DNA of 64,000 bases from Xanthomonas campestris pv. badrii (GCF_012848175.1 NZ_CP051651.1:1364001-1428000), one strand, 5' to 3'; positions 9,701 to 17,804 are shown, counted from the first letter of the stretch. Made by a program: numbers and translations. The notes: a model not told the origin generated them from the letters alone.

Positions 9701-12005
9701 CCAGGTCAAGGTCCGCGGCTTCCGGGTCGAGCTGGGGGAAATCGAGTCTGCGCTGCGGCAGTATCCGGCGATCGCAAGCGCTGCGGTCGTGCAACGCGAA
9801 GACGCGCCCGCTGCCAAGCAACTGGTGGCCTACTACTGCGTCGATGAGGTTGCCGCTGGAGATGTCGACGCACGGGCGCTGCGCGCGCATCTACGCGCTT
9901 GCCTGCCGGACTACATGCTTCCGGCGGCATATGTGAGGTTGCCGCAGTTGCCGCTGACCGCCAACGGCAAGCTCGATCGTCAGGCCTTGCCGATGCCCGG
10001 GCGCGCAGACCACGCCGTGGATGGCGATGTGCCACCGCAAGGCGAACTGGAACGTTTGCTGGCAGGGCTCTGGAGCAAGCTGCTGGGGGTCGAGCGGATC
10101 GGACGCTACGACGATTTCCATGCGCTGGGAGGCCACTCGCTGGCGCTGGTGCGCTTGGGTAGCCTGCTGGAGCGGGCCGGTAGATCGGTGCCGCTGTCCA
10201 CACTGAGCCTGCATCCCACGCTGGCAGCCATGGCCGAGGCGATCGCACGCGAACGCCAGCAATCGTCGCCGGCGGACGTGGTGACGGTGCGCAGCGCCAG
10301 CGATCGGCGCCCGCTGTTCCTGGTGCACGATTTCACCGGGCTGGACCTGTATTTCGCACCCCTGGCAACGCATATCGCCGCCGACGTGCCGATCCATGGA
10401 CTGACCGCCGTTGCGCTGGACGCCCCGCAACTCCAGACCGTGCAGGAACTGGCCACGCGCCTGCTGGAGAATCTGCGCAAGGTGCAAGCGCACGGTCCGT
10501 ACCGTGTTGCCGGCTGGTCGTTCGGTGGTCTGCTGGCCTATGAGATCGCCACGCAGCTGATCGCCAACGACGAGATCGTCGAATTCGTCGGCCTGATCGA
10601 TACCTATCACCCGGCGCATCTGGACCTCGGGCCCGAATACGCCGATCCGCTGCTGGCGGTGCGCAGGCTGCTGTTGCGCAACTGCCTGTCCGCGTTGCCG
10701 CAGGACGCTCGCCATGCGTCGGCGGTGGCCAATCTGCAGGCACTCGCTGCGCAGGTGCATCAGTGGGAAGCGCCTGCGCTATTGCAGTTGTGTCGATCGC
10801 GGAAGTGGTTGCCACCGCAGTGGTCCGGCCAGGACGACGTCACCATCCTGCGTGCGCTGGCGCGGCAGGCGGCGCATGGCCACGCGCACAGACACTATGT
10901 GCCGATACCCATCAACGCCTCGGTGCATCTGTTTGCGGCCACCGAGTTGCTGCCGCAGCAACCTGTCAGCGATCCGCTACCGGGTTGGCAGGCGCTGCTC
11001 GCCCCGCATGCCTTGGGTTGCGAAAGGGTAGCTGGCAATCACCACACGATGCTGCAAGCCCCGCACGTCGCCGCGCTGGGCGCCGCCGTCAGCCAGCGGC
11101 TGGCAGTGGCCGAAAAGGCGCCGCCGCGCAGGCAGCCACGCCACGAACCGCTGGTTCGCCTGCAGGTGGATGCGGGCGCGCGAGCGCCGCTGGTCTGCGT
11201 GCCAGGTGCGGGCGACAACGTCACTGGCTTCATCGGTTTGGCCGCGGCGCTGGACGACGGCTGGCCGGTCTACGGACTGCAGCCGCGTGGGCTGGAGAGC
11301 GGGCAGGTTCCGTATGGCAGTGTCGAGGTGGCCGCACGCGCGTACGTGGAAGCCCTGGCGCAGACAGCGCAGCGACCAATCCATCTGCTCGGCCACTCGT
11401 TCGGCGGCTGGATCGCCTTCGAGATGGCAAGGCAGCTGGAGGCGAGGGGCCGGGCGGTCGCCTCGCTGACCCTGCTCGATTGCGAAGTGCCTGGCGGCGA
11501 TGGCGTGGTCGGTCGGCCCCATACCGCAACCGGTGTCTTCGAGCATCTGATCCAATCGCTGGAGTTGGCCGGTGGGGCCTCCTTGGGTATCGACATCGAC
11601 GCGTTCCGGCTGCTGGACAACACGGCGCAACTGCAGGCGGTGCATGCCGGGATGGTACGCACCGGCCTGCTGCCACGGCGTGCGCCCAGCGAGGCGATCC
11701 GCGGCATGGTGCAGGTCTTCGGTAGCGCGTTGCGTACCTGCTACCGACCGACCTGGCGGTACCCGGGCACCTTGCACCTGGCGGTGGCCGACGACCCGCG
11801 ACACGATGCGATGCGAAATCGCCTCGAGCACGATGCGCAGGCAGCCGGTTGGCGGGCGCTCGCGACCGACGTGCAGGTGTGGCACGCCCCGGGCGATCAC
11901 TTCACGATGCTGCGAACGCCGCATGTCCGGGCCTTGGCGGGCTGGTGGACGCAGACCGTGGTGCAGGACACCGATACTCGGCATAGCCTCGAAGTGCAGG
12001 CCTGA
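1..12005 (+). CDS. Non-ribosomal peptide synthetase, C-terminal part (5' end outside window)
   Basis: The frame is open at the left edge, so the protein is N-terminally incomplete; about 4000 residues are visible. Domains by nucleotide: end of an adenylation (A) domain 1-330; carrier T (Ser codon 465); condensation 600-1960; A 2060-3540; T (Ser 3687); condensation 3820-5220; A 5290-6760; T (Ser 6912); condensation 7050-8460; A 8510-9990; T (Ser 10137); thioesterase 1 (GWSFGG, Ser 10518); thioesterase 2 (GHSFGG, Ser 11397). Every condensation domain starts with HHLAARQGD, the HHLxxxxGD signature of dual epimerisation/condensation domains, so upstream residues are probably converted to D. Specificity residues read from the A domains are D-A-W-F-L-G-N-V-V (the established Leu code), then D-A-L-W-I-G-G-T-F twice (close to the Val code DAFWIGGTF). 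Tandem thioesterases are typical of cyclic lipopeptide synthetases; the product is inferred, not known. Confidence 0.95.
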   Translation, partial: RLHYVGRNDAQVKIRGRRIELGEIEAHLQAHPQVREAVVLVRDDVPGDQQLVAYLIAQEHQSVPTAEDLRAQLQRSLADYMVPSAFVLLQTWPLTRNGKLDRKALPAPQTDDYAHQRYEAPQGAVEQTLAEIWQAVLGVERVGRHDNFFQLGGHSLLAVTLIERMRRQGLVADVRVLFGQPTLAALAAALGTDQAIEVPANRIPPGCRHITPELLPLVELPQDAIDRIVASVPGGVANVQDIYPLAPLQEGVLYHHLAARQGDPYLLHAQFGFADRSRLQAFVDALQIVIDRHDILRTAVFWEGLDQPVQVVVRGARLPVEEIVLDPAQGEIVEQLRARFDPRHYRLELGDAPLLRLVIADDPANQRLLGTLLFHHVVLDHTALEVVGQEMQAVFAGTLERLPAAIPYRNYVAQVCLGDAPASHTAFFTRMLGDVDEPTLPFGLQDVQGDGSGIEQAELRLDAALSVRLRAQARKAGISVASLHHLAYARVLGVLSGRDDVVFGTVLMGRMQGGEGADRALGMFINTLPLRVNLLGLDVRTAVANTHAGLSELLVHEHASLATAQRCSGIAAPTPLFSALLNYRHSPANDALVPDVSLHGIEMLSGEERSNYPLTLSVDDLGAGFLLKAQVEPAVGAQRLCAYMQVALIQLVDALDHADDRSITQLGVLPDAERQHVLGFNPARMPAVPQLTIAAMVEQHAAGTPDAVAVECGSEQVTYAALNAQANALARHLIALGVEPDMRVAICVQRSPALLVGLLAILKAGAAYVPLDPGYPSQRLRYLLQDSAPQAVLVHAATHDALGAEVLSGLALPVIDIGSLATTDHATTNPVVAELTPAHLAYVIYTSGSTGEPKGVMVEHRQLAQLIAWHCTSFGVQAGVRTSSVAGLSFDAAAWEIWPTLCAGGCLLMPDGEAAGDMEGVLQWWQAQELDVSFLPTPMAEHAFASKRMPKQLKHLLVGGDRLRQVPAGLPFAVHNNYGPTETTVVATSGEVMPEVLSPSIGAPLPHLRAYVLDAQRQLLPQGVVGELYLGGAGVARGYLGREALTAERFLADPFHPGERMYRTGDLCRWSADGRLHYVGRNDAQVKIRGRRIELGEIEAHLQAHPQVREAVVLVRDDVPGDQQLVAYLIAQEHQSVPTAEDLRAQLQRSLADYMVPSAFVLLQTWPLTRNGKLDRKALPAPQTDDYAHQRYEAPQGAVEQTLAEIWQAVLGVERVGRHDNFFQLGGHSLLAVTLIERMRRQGLVADVRVLFGQPTLAALAAALGTDQAIEVPANRIPPGCRHITPELLPLVELPQDAIDRIVASVPGGVANVQDIYPLAPLQEGVLYHHLAARQGDPYLQSVQYSFDSRERLDHFAQALQQVIDRHDVLRTSVVWEGLDAPVQVVWRQAPLSVVPFQPELADVDAISQLQSHLDPVRYRLDLSIAPLLQLHCVHDAACDAWEAVLLIHHLVYDAATLHVLHAELHACMSGHGDRLEPSVPYRNYVAQARLDGPQAEREAFFRQSLGDFEVPSLPYGLQDIHGDGRPAGQAVHTLEVELCGRLRTCAAALGVTPSSLYHLAWAQVLGQLSASEDVVFGTVLLGRMHAGLGADRAIGMFVNTLPVRVRMGRQTVREAVNAVHAQLSDLLSHEHAALSEVQRCSGVTPPSPLFTALLNYRSQQHGGAERSAAWPGIEMQTTLRSNHYPVVLEVEETDAGVQLVGHLPAGFDAASLCIYMQVALTQLVEALARPDECPLHAVSILQDAERRQLLQDFNATTRAYPKTQTIHALFEQHAVAQPDAIAVRDGLQHYSYASLNRCANQLAHYLIGSGVQPGDHVAIALPRSFELIVAQLAISKCAAAYLPLDIQAPPGRLHAMVEDSGARWVVTDRDQQLPAGIARLDLDSLGLATMGEHNPALLQTSHDVAYLMYTSGSTGVPKGVRVPHRAIVRLVCNNGYAEFAASDRVAFAANPAFDASTLEVWAPLLNGGCVVVVEQDVLLAPERLLLHLQEEQVTVLWLTAGLFHQYASTLLPAFAQLRYLIVGGDVLDPAVVARVLQHAAPQVFLNGYGPTETTTFATTHRITQAPTSGIPIGKPIGNTQAYVLDVHRRPVPLGVVGELYIGGDGVALGYLNRPGLTAERFVPDPFSADANARLYRTGDLVRWQADGTLLFAGRDDGQVKIRGFRVELGEIETALRTCPGIRAAAVIQREDASGSRQLVAYYCVDASLTGDIDAAVLRRHLQTQLMDYMLPAAYVALPQLPLTANGKLDRRALPAPELDAHAHQQYAAPQGERERALAEVWQSVLGVERVGRHDNFFQLGGHSLLAVTLVERLRQQGIATDVRTLFERPDLASLASAVGQVQQSDVPPNRIAPGCARITPSLLPLLELSQEAIDTLVATVPGGAPNVQDIYPLTPLQEGVLYHHLAARQGDPYLLQTRFAFDDDERLRTFVDLLRHVVDRHDILRTSVVWEGVLAPVQIVWRHAPLICEQVAVDATGGDVLTQLQTRFDSRRYRLDLGQAPLLRLFHARDPHNGRIVVLLLFHHLALDHTALAVVQQEMQALAEAADARLPTPVPYRNYVVQALRGKTAAEHEAYFRQCLGDLDVPTLAFSGHDGSVSDEPPQQSDGVLDAALALRLRQQARRLQLSVASLYHLAWGMVLGAGVGREDIVFGTVLLGRMQGSAHADRALGMFINTLPIRLRLDVPAVAAARRTQVALSALMAHEHAALSLAQRCSGVAASLPLFNALLNYRHSATSTEVSATSDVWEGMQALGSSERTHYPLLLNVDDLGEQFALSVQAGAHIGAERVRRFMQVALERLVDALEHGSNIPVRQLCVLPDDERRQVLGNFNASARAYPSAQTVHSLVEQQAARTPEALAVIDGRQRCDYAELNRRANQLAHHLIGAGVRPGDHVAICLPRSLELVVAQLAISKCAAAYLPLDAQAPPERFQRMLDDSAARCVITRSEQPLAVAIARLDLDHCDLRAAPTHDPRLPQSSESAAYLMYTSGSTGLPKGVRIPHRAISRLVCNNGYAQFLPSDRVAFAANPAFDASTLEVWAPLLNGGCVVVIAQESVLSPRRLRDRLQQEAVSVLWLTAGLFHHAAAELLPVFPQLRYLIVGGDVLDPAVVAQVLAEGAPQVLLNGYGPTESTTFATTHRITEVSGPIPIGRPVGNTQTYVLDAHGLPLPIGVAGELFIGGDGLALGYVNQPSLTAERFVPDPFSGKPGARLYRTGDLVRWRHDGVLEYLGRNDGQVKVRGFRVELGEIESALRQYPAIASAAVVQREDAPAAKQLVAYYCVDEVAAGDVDARALRAHLRACLPDYMLPAAYVRLPQLPLTANGKLDRQALPMPGRADHAVDGDVPPQGELERLLAGLWSKLLGVERIGRYDDFHALGGHSLALVRLGSLLERAGRSVPLSTLSLHPTLAAMAEAIARERQQSSPADVVTVRSASDRRPLFLVHDFTGLDLYFAPLATHIAADVPIHGLTAVALDAPQLQTVQELATRLLENLRKVQAHGPYRVAGWSFGGLLAYEIATQLIANDEIVEFVGLIDTYHPAHLDLGPEYADPLLAVRRLLLRNCLSALPQDARHASAVANLQALAAQVHQWEAPALLQLCRSRKWLPPQWSGQDDVTILRALARQAAHGHAHRHYVPIPINASVHLFAATELLPQQPVSDPLPGWQALLAPHALGCERVAGNHHTMLQAPHVAALGAAVSQRLAVAEKAPPRRQPRHEPLVRLQVDAGARAPLVCVPGAGDNVTGFIGLAAALDDGWPVYGLQPRGLESGQVPYGSVEVAARAYVEALAQTAQRPIHLLGHSFGGWIAFEMARQLEARGRAVASLTLLDCEVPGGDGVVGRPHTATGVFEHLIQSLELAGGASLGIDIDAFRLLDNTAQLQAVHAGMVRTGLLPRRAPSEAIRGMVQVFGSALRTCYRPTWRYPGTLHLAVADDPRHDAMRNRLEHDAQAAGWRALATDVQVWHAPGDHFTMLRTPHVRALAGWWTQTVVQDTDTRHSLEVQA
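3223..4015 (+). repeat. Right copy of the 793-bp perfect NRPS duplication
   Basis: Second copy of the block at 1-793, in the same frame. It covers the end of the Leu-type A domain, its carrier domain and the start of the next condensation domain. The condensation domains diverge straight after the shared HHLAARQGDPYL segment. Confidence 0.9.
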
Positions 12006-12199
12006 TGGACGCCCAGGAGCCGCGTGCGGGCTGCGCTGAGCGCCTACCGCCGCGGCTCCGCAGTGGCTATGACGGCGCCTGGCGGTGGGACGCATGGAAC
12101 CGGGAGCGATCGCAGCAGCGGCGTCCTTGCTGCCGGATCGCTGCGCCTGCAGCCTTGCGAGGCTGCCAGACGTGGCAAAGCTCACCACCGCTGCACGGA

Positions 12200-12973
12200 T
12201 CACCAGAGCCGGTAGGTGATCACGGTCTGTGCATCCACCCATGCAAAGCCAATCGTGCACAGCTCTCCTGCGGGCAATTGCGGGCACAGCGTCTCGCACA
12301 GCCGGAGCTGCAGGCGGCCCGCGGCTGGCTGCACCTGTACCAATTGCGCGGCGGAGAAATCGAAGTAGCGGCCAACGGCGGCAAAACTGGCCTTGAACAG
12401 GCTTTCCTTGGCCGAGAACACCAGGGTCAGCAAGGCATCGCGTGTCCATCGGCTCGATGTCTGCACTGCGTGCAGCAGCTCCAGCTCGACTGAATTCACC
12501 ACCGCACCGAGCAAGGCATCGCGTGCTTCCGGGCTCACCAGATGTTCCAGGTCGATGCCGATGCCACGTCTGCTCTGCGCCGGTACCACGGCAGCGGCGG
12601 CCAATCGTTCGGTGTGGCTGATGCTGCCGATGATGCCTGGTGGCCACAGCGGTTCGCGGGCGCCGCCGGTGCCGACCTGCACAGCGATGGCAGGATCGAT
12701 CAATGCCTGTTGCCGCATCGCTTGGCGAGCCGCCAGCCGGCCGAAGAAATACTCTGCCTGACGCTTGCGCACGCTACGGGCAATGGCCGCAGGGCAGGCA
12801 ATGCCCGCTTGCGTGAATGCCTCGATGGCGAAGTCGTCGCGGCCGAAGGCGAGCACCTGCACCGATAACGCGGTTCCGTCCGGCCAGGGCAGGGTGTAGT
12901 GCCAGTGTTGGTGCAGGCCGGGCAGGGAGGCGGCGAGCGCGCTGTCCATCGGGGGCGGCTGCCTGCTCAGCAC
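12200..12973 (-). CDS. 4'-phosphopantetheinyl transferase, EntD/Sfp superfamily
   Basis: A 257-residue protein with the family motifs: GSISHT (substrate-side), GIDLEHL (Mg2+-binding Asp and Glu) and FSAKESLFK (the WxxKEA-like catalytic motif). It would transfer phosphopantetheine from CoA to the serine of carrier domains, turning apo into holo peptide synthetase. It lies tail-to-tail with the NRPS, with 194 bp between the stops, which suggests this is its client. The longest frame begins with GTG at 12973; an ATG nine codons in (12949) is an alternative start, and neither has a clear ribosome-binding site. EntD-like size and motifs are clear; the client is inferred from position. Confidence 0.9.
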   Translation of the reverse strand: MLSRQPPPMDSALAASLPGLHQHWHYTLPWPDGTALSVQVLAFGRDDFAIEAFTQAGIACPAAIARSVRKRQAEYFFGRLAARQAMRQQALIDPAIAVQVGTGGAREPLWPPGIIGSISHTERLAAAAVVPAQSRRGIGIDLEHLVSPEARDALLGAVVNSVELELLHAVQTSSRWTRDALLTLVFSAKESLFKASFAAVGRYFDFSAAQLVQVQPAAGRLQLRLCETLCPQLPAGELCTIGFAWVDAQTVITYRLW

Positions 12974-13229
12974 GGTTGGGTCGTGCTGGCTGCCGCGACA
13001 CCGACCCCGGTCTGCTCATTCGGCACTGCGGTCGCCATCGATGCGGAAAGCCATTGTCGGTCGTTGCGCTGAAGGATGTGCCCGCGGCGGGGATCGCACC
13101 CGCATATTAAGTGAACGGCGTGCCTGCACACTACCGCTGTGTCGTTGTGGCCGGCGGGTACAGCGACACAACGATATCGCGCCGGCAACTGGCAGATAAT
13201 CAGCGCTTGTCTCCTGGCTGGAAGCGACG

Positions 13230-14393
13230 ATGCCGCTGCGTCCCGACGATTTGTTCGATGTACGTGCATTGCTGACCGACGACGAGCGGGCGGTGCAGGA
13301 TGCGGTGGCGCGCTTCACCGACGAGCGCGTGCTGCCGGCGATCGGCGCTGCCTTCGATGCGGGGCGCTTCCCACACGAATGGGTGCCGGAACTGGCCGGA
13401 TTGGGGCTGCTCGGTGCCAGCCTGCCGGTCAGCGACGGCGGTGCGGGCTTGGGTGCAGTGGCTTACGGACTGATCTGCCAGGAGCTGGAGCGCGGCGACA
13501 GCGGCCTGCGCAGCTTTGTCAGCGTGCAGTCTTCGCTGTGCATGTATCCCATCCACGCCTATGGCAGCGATGCGCAGCGGCAGCGCTGGTTGCCGGAGAT
13601 GGCGGCCGGCCGGGTGATTGGCTGTTTCGGCCTGAGCGAGGCACAAGGCGGCTCGGACCCGGCGGCGATGACCACGCGCGCGGTGCGCGACGGCGATGGC
13701 TGGCGCTTGAACGGCGCCAAGATGTGGATCACCAACGGCAGCATCGCCGCGCTGGCGATCATCTGGGCGCAGACCGACGATGGCGTGTGCGGCTTTCTGG
13801 TGGAAACCGACAGCCCCGGCTTCAGCGCGCAGGACATCGCGCACAAGATGAGTCTGCGCGCCTCGGTCACCTCGGCCTTGTTCCTGGACAACGTGTTCGT
13901 GCCCGGGCAGATGCGTCTGCCGAACGCGGCCGGGCTGAAGGCGCCCTTGGGATGCCTGAGCCAGGCACGCTACGGCATCGCCTGGGGCGCGATCGGCGCG
14001 GCGGCGGCCTGCCTGCGCGAGGCACTGGCCTACGCCGGCGAGCGCATCCTGTTCGGGCGGCCGCTGGCTGCCACGCAGAGCGCGCAGATCAAGCTGGCGG
14101 AAATGGCGCGGCGGATCTGCACCGCGCAGCTGCTGGCGCTGCAGCTCGGTCGCCTGAAAGAGGCTGGTACGCTGCGGCCAGAGCAGATCTCGCTGGCGAA
14201 ATGGAATAATTGCCGCATGGCGCTGGACGTGGCGCGCGAGTGCCGCGACCTGCTCGGCGCGGCCGGCATCACCACCGAGCATGTGGCGATCCGGCATGCC
14301 CTGAACCTGGAATCGGTGATCACCTATGAAGGCACCGAAACCGTGCATCAGCTGGTGGTGGGGCGTGCGCTGACCGGACTCAATGCGTTTTGA
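13230..14393 (+). CDS. gcdH: Glutaryl-CoA dehydrogenase (acyl-CoA dehydrogenase family)
   Basis: 387 residues, full length for an acyl-CoA dehydrogenase. It oxidises and decarboxylates glutaryl-CoA to crotonyl-CoA with FAD in lysine and tryptophan breakdown. Visible family features are the GLSEAQGGSDP and KMWITNGS segments that line the flavin site, ARYGIAWGAIGAA, typical of the glutaryl-CoA branch, and ITYEGTETVHQLVVGRA near the C terminus, whose Glu is the catalytic base. A GGAAG precedes the ATG by six bases. It is followed immediately by the transglutaminase-like gene, whose longest frame overlaps its stop. The general acyl-CoA dehydrogenase call is firm; the glutaryl substrate is likely from the motifs. 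Confidence 0.88.
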   Translation: MPLRPDDLFDVRALLTDDERAVQDAVARFTDERVLPAIGAAFDAGRFPHEWVPELAGLGLLGASLPVSDGGAGLGAVAYGLICQELERGDSGLRSFVSVQSSLCMYPIHAYGSDAQRQRWLPEMAAGRVIGCFGLSEAQGGSDPAAMTTRAVRDGDGWRLNGAKMWITNGSIAALAIIWAQTDDGVCGFLVETDSPGFSAQDIAHKMSLRASVTSALFLDNVFVPGQMRLPNAAGLKAPLGCLSQARYGIAWGAIGAAAACLREALAYAGERILFGRPLAATQSAQIKLAEMARRICTAQLLALQLGRLKEAGTLRPEQISLAKWNNCRMALDVARECRDLLGAAGITTEHVAIRHALNLESVITYEGTETVHQLVVGRALTGLNAF

Positions 14394-14424
14394 CGAGGAG
14401 CAGGTGTTGATCGGCAAGGATGTG

Positions 14425-17023
14425 ATGACGCGCGTACCGGGCGTGGTCCGGGCGCTGTGGGTGATGTGGGGACTGGCCGCCCTGGCGACTGCGCCGGCGC
14501 TGGCGAACGAGGCGCCGACCATGGCGCCTGCGCCGGCCTGGGTGGTGGCCGATGCCGTGCCCGACAGCGTGCCTGGCGCAGGCGGGCTGCGCTATGAGCT
14601 GGTCTCCGACCAGATCGATCTGACCGGGCGCGCCGCGCGTGCCTATCGACGGTTGAGCTATACCGTGCTGCGCGCCAAGAGCCTAGACGAGGCCGGGCAG
14701 ATTTCGATCGACTACCAGCCGCAGTACCAGACGCTGGCGCTCAACAGCCTGGAGGTCTGGCGCGATGGCAAACGCATCGACATGCGCAACCGCGCGCATT
14801 ACGCCAGGTTGCGTCGCGAAAGCGGGTTGGAAGACGGCCTGATCGACGGCGCGCTGACCGTGTCGATCACCCTGCCGGATCTGCGCGTCGGCGACCGGGT
14901 GGACTATGGCGTGACCATCACCGGCAGCAATCCGGTGTTCGGTAAGGGTTATCACGACGTGTTCGATGCGCGCTACGGCGTGCCGCTGGGCGAGCGCCGG
15001 GTCCGGCTGCGCTACCCGTCCGGCCTGGCGCTGCAGTGGCGGATCGGCGCGCCGGGTTTCAGCCGCAGCGTCGACAGCGCCGATGGCATCACCACGTTGA
15101 GCATCGCCGCGAGCCGCATCGCGGCCATGCAGCCGGAAAAGGATGCCCCCGACGATGTGGACCCGTACGGCCTGATCGAAGTGTCCACCGCCGGCAATTG
15201 GGCCGCCGTGGCGGACTGGGCGGCGCAGCTGTATCCGGATGCCTTCAAGGACCGGCAGGTGGCGGCCGGCATGGTGCAGAGCCTGCAGTTGCGTCGCGAC
15301 GACCCGCAGGGCGCGTTGCTGCGCGCGGTGGCTTTCGTGCAGGGCGAGATCCGCTACGTCGGCCTGGACATGGGCGAGAACTCGCACGCCCCGCATGCGC
15401 CGGAAGTGACCTTGCGCAACCGCTACGGCGACTGCAAGGACAAGGCCACGCTGTTGATCGCGCTGCTGCAGCTGGCCGGCATCCGGGCCGAGCCGGTGCT
15501 GGTCAGCAGCGACAGGGGAAGCGCGCTGGACAAGCGCCTGCCCAGCCCGTACGCATTCGATCATGTGGTGGTGCGTGCGCACCTGCCGCAGGGCGAGGTG
15601 TGGGTGGACGCCACCCGCGACCGCGAGGACGGCCCGCTGGCGCAGCGCCGGCCGCTGCCGTTCGTGCGTGGATTGCCGGTACTGGCCGGGCAGGACGCGC
15701 TGGTCGCGGTGCCCTCGCCAATGCCGGCGTTGCCGCAGGTCGAGGTGAACGAAGACATCGTGATCTCGCTGCGCACGCCGCAGCGGGTGGCGACCTTCAG
15801 CGTGGACACCATTTACCGGCAGGGGCGTGGCGAGCGCGTTGCAGCGAGCTTCGAGAACGACGGCGCGGAGACGATCGGCGCGCACTATCTGGAATTCATG
15901 CAGCAGTACTACACCGCGCTGACCCAGGTGGAGGCGCCGACCATCGACGCGACCGATCCGTTGAACGTGCGCACGCGCGAGCGCTACCGCCTGCAATGGC
16001 CGGCAGAGGAGGGCGACAAGCTCGGGTTTGCGTTGTTCCAGCTGAGCGACTGGATGGACAGCTTGCCCAGGCAGGCGCGCACCAGTCCCCTGGCGCTGGG
16101 CGGCCCGCGGCTGGCGCGGCAGACCGTACGCGTGCAGGTGGACCCGCCGGTGCAGCTGAAGGCGGACACCCAGACCGTCTCCAACCCCTGGTTCCGCTTC
16201 ACGCGCACGATCTCCCAGCGCGATGGCCGCATCGTCATCGTCGGCCAATGGCAGCGCTTCAGCGACCGCATTCCCGCCGATGGCGTGACGCGTGCGGCAG
16301 CCGACATGGAGCGCGCGCGCGTTGGTGTACTTCGATCACGACCTCGAGCCACAGCGCAGCAGGCAGTCAACCGACTGGCGCGCGCTGGGCTTTCCGCTGG
16401 CCGCGTTGCTGGCGCTGCTGGTGGCGGTGCTCGCCTGTCTGGCCTGGTGGCGCCGCGGTGGACTGGGCGGGATGCTGTTCGACCCGCACGCGACGGTGCA
16501 GCGCATGCCGCAGCAGGACAGCCTGCGCCGTGGCGCCTGGGTGGTGTTCGCACTGACCACGCTGGTGTCGGCATGGCTGTGGTTGCAGGCGCTGCCGTGG
16601 TGGCTGCAGGTTGCCGGTGCCATCGCCGTGGCGGCGCTGCTGGCGCTGGGCTGCGTGTTGCTCATGTATGTGCTGCGCTGGATGGGCAGTGCAGCGCAGG
16701 TGCAACGCCTGCTGCCGGCGATGGCGGGCAGCGTGCTGCCCTGGCTGGTCTGCGTGTTCGCCGCAGTGGTGGCGTCGCAGGGCCGGGTGGCGTTGTTGCA
16801 GACCGGGGCAAGCGATCCGGCCGGCATGGCGCAGGTGGCGATGGGCATCCTGCTGTTGCTGCTGGGCGGGCTGTGGTGGTCGGTGTGCGCGGTGCAGGCC
16901 ATTGCCGGCGCCACCGGCTGCGCGCGGTCGCGCGCCTTCGGCGCCTGGGCCTTGGCGCTGTCGCTGCTGGGTGTGGTGAGCGCGGTGCTGGGGGTGCCGG
17001 TGGCCATCGTCGCGATGGGGTAG
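14425..17023 (+). pseudogene. DUF3857/transglutaminase-like membrane protein, frameshifted
   Basis: The first part (14425 to about 16320) has a signal peptide (MTRVPGVVRALWVMWGLAALA, cut after ALA) and a DUF3857-type beta domain. A transglutaminase core follows, with Cys in NRYGDCKDKA, His in PYAFDHVVVRA and Asp in WVDATRDRE. After the GC run at 16311-16321 this frame becomes low-complexity Ala/Gly/Arg text. The +1 frame instead continues with ALVYFDHDLEPQ and several clear membrane helices, ending at TAG 17021-17023. One gene is therefore split by a frameshift, most simply loss of one GC dinucleotide. The ATG at 14425 has AAGGA four bases upstream. The intact protein would be about 865 residues, periplasmic with a C-terminal membrane domain; substrate unknown. 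A sequencing error is possible. Confidence 0.75.
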
Positions 17024-17165
17024 GGGCGGGCGAGAGATCCACGCCGCCCGTACTTCGGTCCGGCCGCGCTGGCCGCCGGCCGCTGCCGCGGCGCACAGGG
17101 CTTTGCAAAGGCGCACGGGGCTGTGACACTGCCAGCCCCCTCGTCGCTGCCGCGGAGCCAGCTTG

Positions 17166-17804
17166 ATGTCGACCGTGCGTCCCCCGTTGACCGTCCATGG
17201 CATGTCCAGTTCCGGCAACTGCTACAAGGTGCGCCTGCTGCTGGAACAACTGGGCAGCCGCTATCACTGGGTCGAGGTCGACAGCGTGGCCGGGCAGACC
17301 CGCACGCCCGAGTACCTGGCCATCAATCCCAACGGCAAGGTGCCGATGGTGGAGCGCGACGATGGCCGCGTGCTGACCGAATCCAATGCGATCCTGTTCT
17401 GGCTGGCCGAGGGCACCCCGTACCTGCCGACCGACGCATGGCAACGCGCGCAGGCGCTGAGCTGGATGTTCTTCGAGCAATACAGCCATGAGCCGTACGT
17501 GGCGGTGGCGCGTTTCATCAGCCTGTGGACCGCGCCCGATGCGGCGCGTCGCGCCGAGCTGCCGCAGCTGCGCGTGCGCGGCGAGCAGGCATTGGCGGTG
17601 ATGGAGCAGCACCTGCAGCAGCAGGCCTGGTTCACTGGCGGCGACTATGGCATTGCCGATATCGCGCTGTTTGCCTACACCCATTGCGCCGAAGACGGCG
17701 GCTTCGACCTGGGACGCTGGCCGGCGATCGGCGCCTGGCTGCACCGCGTGCGTGCGCTGCCCGGATTCGTGCCGATGCCGGCACCCGTCCCGGTGACAGC
17801 ATGA
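17166..17804 (+). CDS. Glutathione S-transferase family protein
   Basis: A 212-residue protein of the usual two-domain size. The N-terminal thioredoxin-like domain has SSSGNCYKVRLLLEQLG at the glutathione site, then NPNGKVPMVE with the cis-proline and LTESNAILFWLAEGT, which binds the glutamyl part. The C-terminal helical domain has the GDYGIADIALFAYTH box (N-capping Asp). It should conjugate or reduce small electrophiles with glutathione in the cytoplasm; the true substrate cannot be read from sequence. ATG 17166 is preceded by GGAG eight bases upstream. It follows the frameshifted transglutaminase-like gene by about 140 bp. Confidence 0.92.
   Translation: MSTVRPPLTVHGMSSSGNCYKVRLLLEQLGSRYHWVEVDSVAGQTRTPEYLAINPNGKVPMVERDDGRVLTESNAILFWLAEGTPYLPTDAWQRAQALSWMFFEQYSHEPYVAVARFISLWTAPDAARRAELPQLRVRGEQALAVMEQHLQQQAWFTGGDYGIADIALFAYTHCAEDGGFDLGRWPAIGAWLHRVRALPGFVPMPAPVPVTA

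Noticed and set aside
16321..17166. C-terminal 280 residues of the first frame in the transglutaminase-like gene
   Set aside because: Low-complexity Ala/Gly/Arg text typical of reading GC-rich DNA out of frame, while the +1 frame gives membrane helices.
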